From: Nocardioides sp. Root240
GTDB lineage: Bacteria; Actinomycetota; Actinomycetes; Propionibacteriales; Nocardioidaceae
Direction: 5' to 3'
DNA: 55,846 nt
NCBI RefSeq assembly: GCF_001428825.1
Contig: NZ_LMIT01000010.1
Span: 569,956 to 625,801, forward strand
The notes under the pieces are model-generated. The model searched no databases and was not told where the DNA came from. It was given only the letters and a program-made list of their open reading frames with translations. Positions 51,768-55,846 of this stretch are shown in pieces. How positions within the stretch are numbered: the stretch's first letter is position 1; the number at the start of each line of letters is the position of its first letter. The position numbers and the translations under genes are program-made.

Positions 51768-52913
51768 TCAGAGGCCGAGGTCGCGGCCGATGAGCTCCTT
51801 CATGATCTCGTTGGAGCCGGCCCAGATCTTCGTGACGCGGGCGTCGCGCCAGGCGCGGGCGACGCGGTACTCGTTCATGAAGCCGTAGCCGCCGTGGAGC
51901 TGCACGCAGTGGTCGAGGACCTCCGACTGCACCTGCGAGGAGAACCACTTCGCCTTGGCCGCGTCGATCGCGGTGAGCGTCTTCTGCGAGTGGTTGAGGA
52001 CGCACTTGTCGATGTACGCCTCGGCCGCCTCGATGCGGGTGACCAGGTCGGCCAGCAGGAACTTGTTGTGCTGGAAGGTGCCGATCGGGGCGCCGAAGGC
52101 CTGGCGCTCCTTGGCGTACTGGATCGTCTCCTCGAGGATCTGCTTGGCGTGGGCGATGTTGGCGACCGCACAGCCCAGGCGCTCCTGCGGGAGCTTCTGC
52201 ATCATGTGGATGAAGCCCATGTTGAGCTCGCCGATGATCTCGGCGTCGGTGAGCCGGACGTTCTCGAAGAACAGCTCGGCGGTGTCCGACTCCTCCATGC
52301 CGACCTTGTCGAGCTTGCGGCCACGCGAGAAGCCCTCGGCGGTCGCCTCGATGCCGAACAGGGTGATGCCCTTCGGACCCTTCTCGGGGTCGGTCCGCAC
52401 AGCGGTGACGAACAGGTCGCCCGAGTAGCCGTTGGTGATGAAGGTCTTGGAGCCGTTGATGACCCACGAGTCACCGTCACGCACGGCCGTGGTCTTCAGC
52501 GCGGCGAGGTCCGAGCCGCCGCCGGGCTCGGTCATGCCGATGCCGAGCACGATCTCGCCGGACGCGACGCCCGGGAGCCAGCGCTGCTTCTGCTCCTCGG
52601 TGCCGAGCTCGACGATGTACGGCGCCGTGATGTCGGCGTGGATGCCGTGGCAGGTGGGGTACGCGGCGCCGACCTTGGCCAGCTCCTCCTGCAGCACCGC
52701 GTTGAACCGGAAGTCGCCGGCGTCGGCGCCGCCGTACTCCTCGGGGATGCACAGGCCGAGCAGGCCCTGCTTGCCGGCGTCGAGCCAGAACTCGCGCGGC
52801 AGCGCCTTGGCCTTGATGTGCTCCTCGGTGTGCGGCAGCACGGATCGGTCCACGAACTCCTTGACGGATGCGCGGAAAGCCTCGTGGTCCTCGTCGTAGA
52901 TCTCACGCTTCAT
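51768..52913 (-). CDS. Acyl-CoA dehydrogenase
   Basis: A 381-residue FAD enzyme introducing the alpha-beta double bond in acyl-CoA. Family signatures: IGMTEPGGGSDLAAL (about residue 124), WVINGSKTFITNG (about 150), QERLGCAVANIAHAKQILEETIQYAKERQAFG region (about 243-274) and CVQLHGGYGFMNEYRVARAWRDARV with IWAGSNEIMKELIGRDL at the end, which contains the usual catalytic Glu region. Chain-length preference cannot be read. It appears to be a single gene. Confidence 0.92.
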   Translation of the reverse strand: MKREIYDEDHEAFRASVKEFVDRSVLPHTEEHIKAKALPREFWLDAGKQGLLGLCIPEEYGGADAGDFRFNAVLQEELAKVGAAYPTCHGIHADITAPYIVELGTEEQKQRWLPGVASGEIVLGIGMTEPGGGSDLAALKTTAVRDGDSWVINGSKTFITNGYSGDLFVTAVRTDPEKGPKGITLFGIEATAEGFSRGRKLDKVGMEESDTAELFFENVRLTDAEIIGELNMGFIHMMQKLPQERLGCAVANIAHAKQILEETIQYAKERQAFGAPIGTFQHNKFLLADLVTRIEAAEAYIDKCVLNHSQKTLTAIDAAKAKWFSSQVQSEVLDHCVQLHGGYGFMNEYRVARAWRDARVTKIWAGSNEIMKELIGRDLGL

Positions 52914-52971
52914 GACGCGGACTCTACTCGCGGGTCACATGCGCGGTCGTTGTCGTCGCGCACAAGAAAAC

Positions 52972-53000
52972 CCGCCGCGGCGTTGGTCGCCGCGCCGCGG
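52972..53000 (-). terminator. Terminator of the DHA2 exporter gene
   Basis: Read on the minus strand, a GC-rich imperfect stem (53000-52988 with 52982-52972, loop 5 bases) is followed by GGGTTTTCTTG, 12 bases after the exporter stop. Confidence 0.65.
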
Positions 53001-53011
53001 TGTGAGCGCTC

Positions 53012-54496
53012 TCAGGCCGCGGCCGGCTCGAACTTCCTCGGCATCACCAGGCCGGCGACGACGAGCGCCAGCGAGGCGATCAGGACTCCGACGAACACGG
53101 CGTGCAGCGCCGGGTCCAGGACGGCGACCGGCAGCGCGTCCAGGTCGGCGTCGCCCGCGTGGTGCCCACCGCCGAGACGGGACGCGACGACGCCGTTGGC
53201 GACCGCACCGAACAGCGCGACGCCGATCGCGCTGCCCACCGAGCGCGCGAACATGTTCGTGGCGGTGGCGACGCCGCGGTGGTGCCACGGCACCGCGGAC
53301 TGGGCCGCGACGATGCCCGGGCTGGCGACGTACCCCAGCCCCAGGCCGAGCACCAGGCAGCCGAGCGCCATGAGCCAGACCGGGCTGCCGGGACCGACGA
53401 GCGCGATGATCGTGGTGCCGGCGAGCCCGAACAGGGAGCCCGCGAGCAGGCAGGGGCGGAAGCCCCAGCGGACGTAGACCCGGCCGGCCGTGCTCGCGGC
53501 GATCGGCCAGCCGATGGCCAGCGCCGCGACGGCGAGGCCGGCGACGACCGCCCCGGCGCCGAGGACGCGCTGGGCGTAGACGGGGACGTACGACGTCACG
53601 CCGAGCATCAGCATGCCGACGATGAGAGCGCCCACATTGGCGGAGTTCAGGACCCGGTGGCGGAACACCCACAGGGGCAGCACCGGGTCCGCCACGCGCT
53701 GCTCGACGGCGACGAAGGCGGCCAGCAGGACCGCCGCCGCGGCGAAGATGCCGACGCCGGCGGGCGACCACCAGGCCCAGCGGAGGCCGCCCTCGAGCAG
53801 GCCGAGCAGCAGGAGGACGGCGGCCCCGGCGAGCAGCACCGCGCCGGTCACGTCGATCGGCCGCCGCTCGGTCTGGGCAGCGCGGGCGTCACCGGCCGCC
53901 GTCTCGTGGAAGCGCCGGGCCAGGACGACGGCTGCGAGCGCTCCCAACGGCACGTTGATCCAGAAGATCCAGCGCCACGACAGCTGCTCGGAGAAGATCC
54001 CGCCCAACGTCGGACCGACGACGGCGGCCGTCGCCCACACGCCCGCGACGTAGCTCTGCGCGACGGCGCGCTCCGCGACGGAGTAGATGTCGCCCATGAT
54101 CGTCACGCCCGCCGGCTGGATCGCCCCGGCGCCGAGGCCTTGGACGGCCCGGAACACGATCAACGCGGTCATGCTCCATGAGAGCGCGCACAACACCGAC
54201 CCGAGCACGAACAGCCCGATCCCGAGCAGCATCAGCGGCTTGCGGCCGAAGACGTCGGCGAGCTTGCCGTAGATCGGCGTGGTCACCGCCTGCGCCAGCA
54301 GGTACGTCGAGAACAGCCACGGGAACTGGGTGAACCCGCCGAGGTCCTCCACCACCGCGGGCACGGCGGTCGCGAGGATCGTCGTGTCGATCGCGACCAG
54401 GGCGGTGCTGAGCATCACCGAGGCGAGGATCGGACCACGGTCGCTCCGCAGCCCGACGCTGGCACGGGTGATGGGCGCAGCGGTCGGGGAGGTCAC
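53012..54496 (-). CDS. DHA2-type MFS multidrug exporter
   Basis: A 494-residue drug:proton antiporter with about fourteen membrane helices. Typical elements: ALVAIDTTILATAVPAVVEDLG in helix 1, the loop GKLADVFGRKPLML (MFS motif A), FRAVQGLGAGAIQPAGVTIMGDI, and the motif C region AAVVGPTLGGIFSEQLSWRWIFWINVPLG. GTG 54496 is used with a weak AGGGA; ATG 54529 is the alternative. Substrates unknown. Divergent from the LAL regulator at 54569, which may control it. Confidence 0.87.
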   Translation of the reverse strand: MTSPTAAPITRASVGLRSDRGPILASVMLSTALVAIDTTILATAVPAVVEDLGGFTQFPWLFSTYLLAQAVTTPIYGKLADVFGRKPLMLLGIGLFVLGSVLCALSWSMTALIVFRAVQGLGAGAIQPAGVTIMGDIYSVAERAVAQSYVAGVWATAAVVGPTLGGIFSEQLSWRWIFWINVPLGALAAVVLARRFHETAAGDARAAQTERRPIDVTGAVLLAGAAVLLLLGLLEGGLRWAWWSPAGVGIFAAAAVLLAAFVAVEQRVADPVLPLWVFRHRVLNSANVGALIVGMLMLGVTSYVPVYAQRVLGAGAVVAGLAVAALAIGWPIAASTAGRVYVRWGFRPCLLAGSLFGLAGTTIIALVGPGSPVWLMALGCLVLGLGLGYVASPGIVAAQSAVPWHHRGVATATNMFARSVGSAIGVALFGAVANGVVASRLGGGHHAGDADLDALPVAVLDPALHAVFVGVLIASLALVVAGLVMPRKFEPAAA

Positions 54497-54568
54497 GTGT
54501 CCCTGCAACTGCCGGTCCGGGCGGGGCATTCCCGAGACCGATGGCCACGGAATCACTAGCGTGTTCCC

Positions 54569-55846
54569 GTGACGGAGCACCGACTCGTCGAGAGGGAGAC
54601 GAGCCTGGCCACCGCGCGGTCCCGGGTCGCCGGGCTGCGCGCGGGCACGGGCGGCGCGCTCTGCCTGGTCGCGCCCGCCGGGGCGGGGAAGACCGCCCTG
54701 CTGGGAGCGATCCTCGAGGACACCGGGCCGGTGCGCGTGCTGTGGGCGACCGCGGGAGAGCTCGAGGCGCACGCGCCGTACGGCGTCGTCCGGCAGCTGT
54801 TCTCGCGCGCACTGGCCGGCCTGACGACGGCGCAGCTGGAGGCGATCGCGCACGGGGCTGCCCGTCCCGCGGTCGACCTGGTGCTGCACCGGCCGGGGGC
54901 GGAGCCCGTCGACCAGTCGGTGATGCTCAACAGCCTGTACTGGCTGCTCGACGGGCTCACCGCCGAGGGGCCGCTCGTCCTCGCCGTCGACGACGCGCAC
55001 TGGGCCGACGACGCGTCACTGCTGTTCCTGCAGCACCTGCTCGCCCGGCTCGAGGACCTGCCGGTGCTGCAGGTCGTGGCGGCCCGCGACGTGCTGCCGG
55101 ACCGCCGGCGGCCGGCGCTGGCCGCGGTGCTGGCGGACACCCGCGCCGTACGACTCGACGTCGCGCCGCTCAGCCCGAACGGCGTGCGGGCCTGCCTCGC
55201 CGAGCGCTGGGGCGCCGAGGCCGACGACGCCGTGGTTGCCGCCTGCGCAGAAGTGACCGGCGGCAACCCGTTCCTGGTGGTGGCCCTCGGCGACCTCCTC
55301 GCCGCCCGCCCCGGTACGACGACCGCCGATGCCGTGCGCACCCTCGTCCCCGGCTCGGTCGTGGACACCGTGATCCAGCGCCTCAGCGCCCTCCCGCCCG
55401 CGGAGCAGTCCCTGGCGCGAGCGCTCGCCGCCCTGGACTCCGCACCGCTGCGGACCGCCGCGGCGCTGGCGGACCTGGACGTCGCCTCCGCCGGGGACGC
55501 GGCCGACGCCCTGCGCGACGCGGGCCTGCTCGCCACGGACGGGCCACTCGCCTTCCGGCACGCGCTGCTGCGGTCCGCGGTCAGCACCAGCACCGCGCCG
55601 GCCGCACGCGACCGGCTGCACCGTCGGGCCGCACGGATCCTGGCTGAGGAGGACGTGCACGCCGCGGCGGGCCACCTGCTCGAGGTCGAGGGCGTCGGCG
55701 ACGCCTGGGCCGTCGGCCTGCTCCACACGGCGGCGCTGACCGCCTTCGGCCAGGGCGCACCACACGTGGCCGTCGACCTGCTGCGGCGGGCGGTCGCAGA
55801 GCCGCCGCCCGCCGCGGACCTGCCCGCCCTGCTGGTCGCCCTCGGG
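54569..55846 (+). CDS. LuxR/LAL-type ATPase regulator (partial, runs off the window)
   Basis: The first 426 codons of a large regulator, open to the window end. The frame starts at GTG 54569 (VTEHRLVERETSLATARSRV). It has a Walker A APAGAGKTAL (about residue 37), a Walker B LVLAVDDAHWADDASLLFLQ (about 140), GGNPFLVVALGDLL and a start of helical repeats after about residue 330. This is the N-terminal AAA_16 ATPase of LAL regulators, which end in a LuxR HTH that would lie outside the window. Divergent from the exporter gene. Confidence 0.85.
   Translation, partial: MTEHRLVERETSLATARSRVAGLRAGTGGALCLVAPAGAGKTALLGAILEDTGPVRVLWATAGELEAHAPYGVVRQLFSRALAGLTTAQLEAIAHGAARPAVDLVLHRPGAEPVDQSVMLNSLYWLLDGLTAEGPLVLAVDDAHWADDASLLFLQHLLARLEDLPVLQVVAARDVLPDRRRPALAAVLADTRAVRLDVAPLSPNGVRACLAERWGAEADDAVVAACAEVTGGNPFLVVALGDLLAARPGTTTADAVRTLVPGSVVDTVIQRLSALPPAEQSLARALAALDSAPLRTAAALADLDVASAGDAADALRDAGLLATDGPLAFRHALLRSAVSTSTAPAARDRLHRRAARILAEEDVHAAAGHLLEVEGVGDAWAVGLLHTAALTAFGQGAPHVAVDLLRRAVAEPPPAADLPALLVALG

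Noticed and set aside
53001..53014. TGTGAGCGCTCTCA, a LacI-operator-like palindrome before the acyl-CoA dehydrogenase
   Set aside because: It overlaps the exporter stop codon, lies 88 bp from the start and no LacI gene is adjacent; chance is possible.
1..55846. CRISPR arrays, tRNA or rRNA genes, transposases, prophage genes
   Set aside because: None seen: no regularly spaced direct repeats, no cloverleaf-like segment noticed in the intergenic regions and no integrase or transposase motifs. A tRNAscan or CRISPR search was not possible here.

Overview
The window is very GC-rich, every gene uses GC-biased codons, and many starts are GTG or TTG. Together with ROK- and LacI-type sugar regulators, lamG-carrying secreted glycosidases, a tRNA deaminase with its actinobacterial partner protein and a DHA2 exporter, this points to a high-GC actinobacterium of the Nocardioides type. 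The genus is inferred from gene content only.

Layout. (1) 1-15.6 kb is an arabinan-degradation locus: galM, a LacI repressor, a GH43 enzyme and a GH51 arabinofuranosidase on the minus strand, and a divergent protein carrying two GH43 domains. All three glycosidases are large secreted multidomain proteins. Four operator-like sites of the TGTTAGCGCTAACA type tie the locus together. (2) 15.8-19.9 kb: a two-component system with a COG4705 membrane protein and a PAP2 phosphatase. (3) 19.9-22.1 kb: an aldo/keto reductase and a ROK repressor. (4) 22.2-26.2 kb: a compact Entner-Doudoroff operon zwf-edd-eda. (5) 26.2-33.9 kb: housekeeping and small genes (secreted protein, TIGR03086 protein, tadA plus partner, upp, pntAB, thpR, VIT1 transporter). 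(6) 33.9-51.7 kb: an L-rhamnose regulon. It holds the ABC transporter rhaT-P-Q-S, mutarotase, isomerase, aldolase/dehydrogenase fusion, kinase, a Tat-exported GH106 rhamnosidase and lutABC plus a small HTH protein, all on the minus strand, with a divergent LacI repressor. The genes cover rhamnoside to rhamnose to rhamnulose-1-P to dihydroxyacetone-P plus lactaldehyde, then lactate to pyruvate. (7) 51.7 kb to the end: an acyl-CoA dehydrogenase, a DHA2 exporter and a truncated LuxR/LAL ATPase. Arabinan and rhamnose are both pectin side-chain sugars, so regions 1 and 6 look like two arms of pectin use.

The most unusual signal is a family of four dispersed long-hairpin repeats of about 167 bp (copies A-D). 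All four lie in the arabinan and rhamnose loci. They share a conserved core flanked by GGTGCGTGC-like direct repeats, while their long terminal arms differ between copies yet stay complementary within each copy. Two copies (A, B) sit in the same orientation between an operator and the start of a lacI gene. Copy C buries the lutA ribosome binding site in its arm. Copy D appears to be translated as the N-terminus of the GH51 preprotein. They may be mobile hairpins, structured RNA leaders, or both; the sequence alone does not decide.
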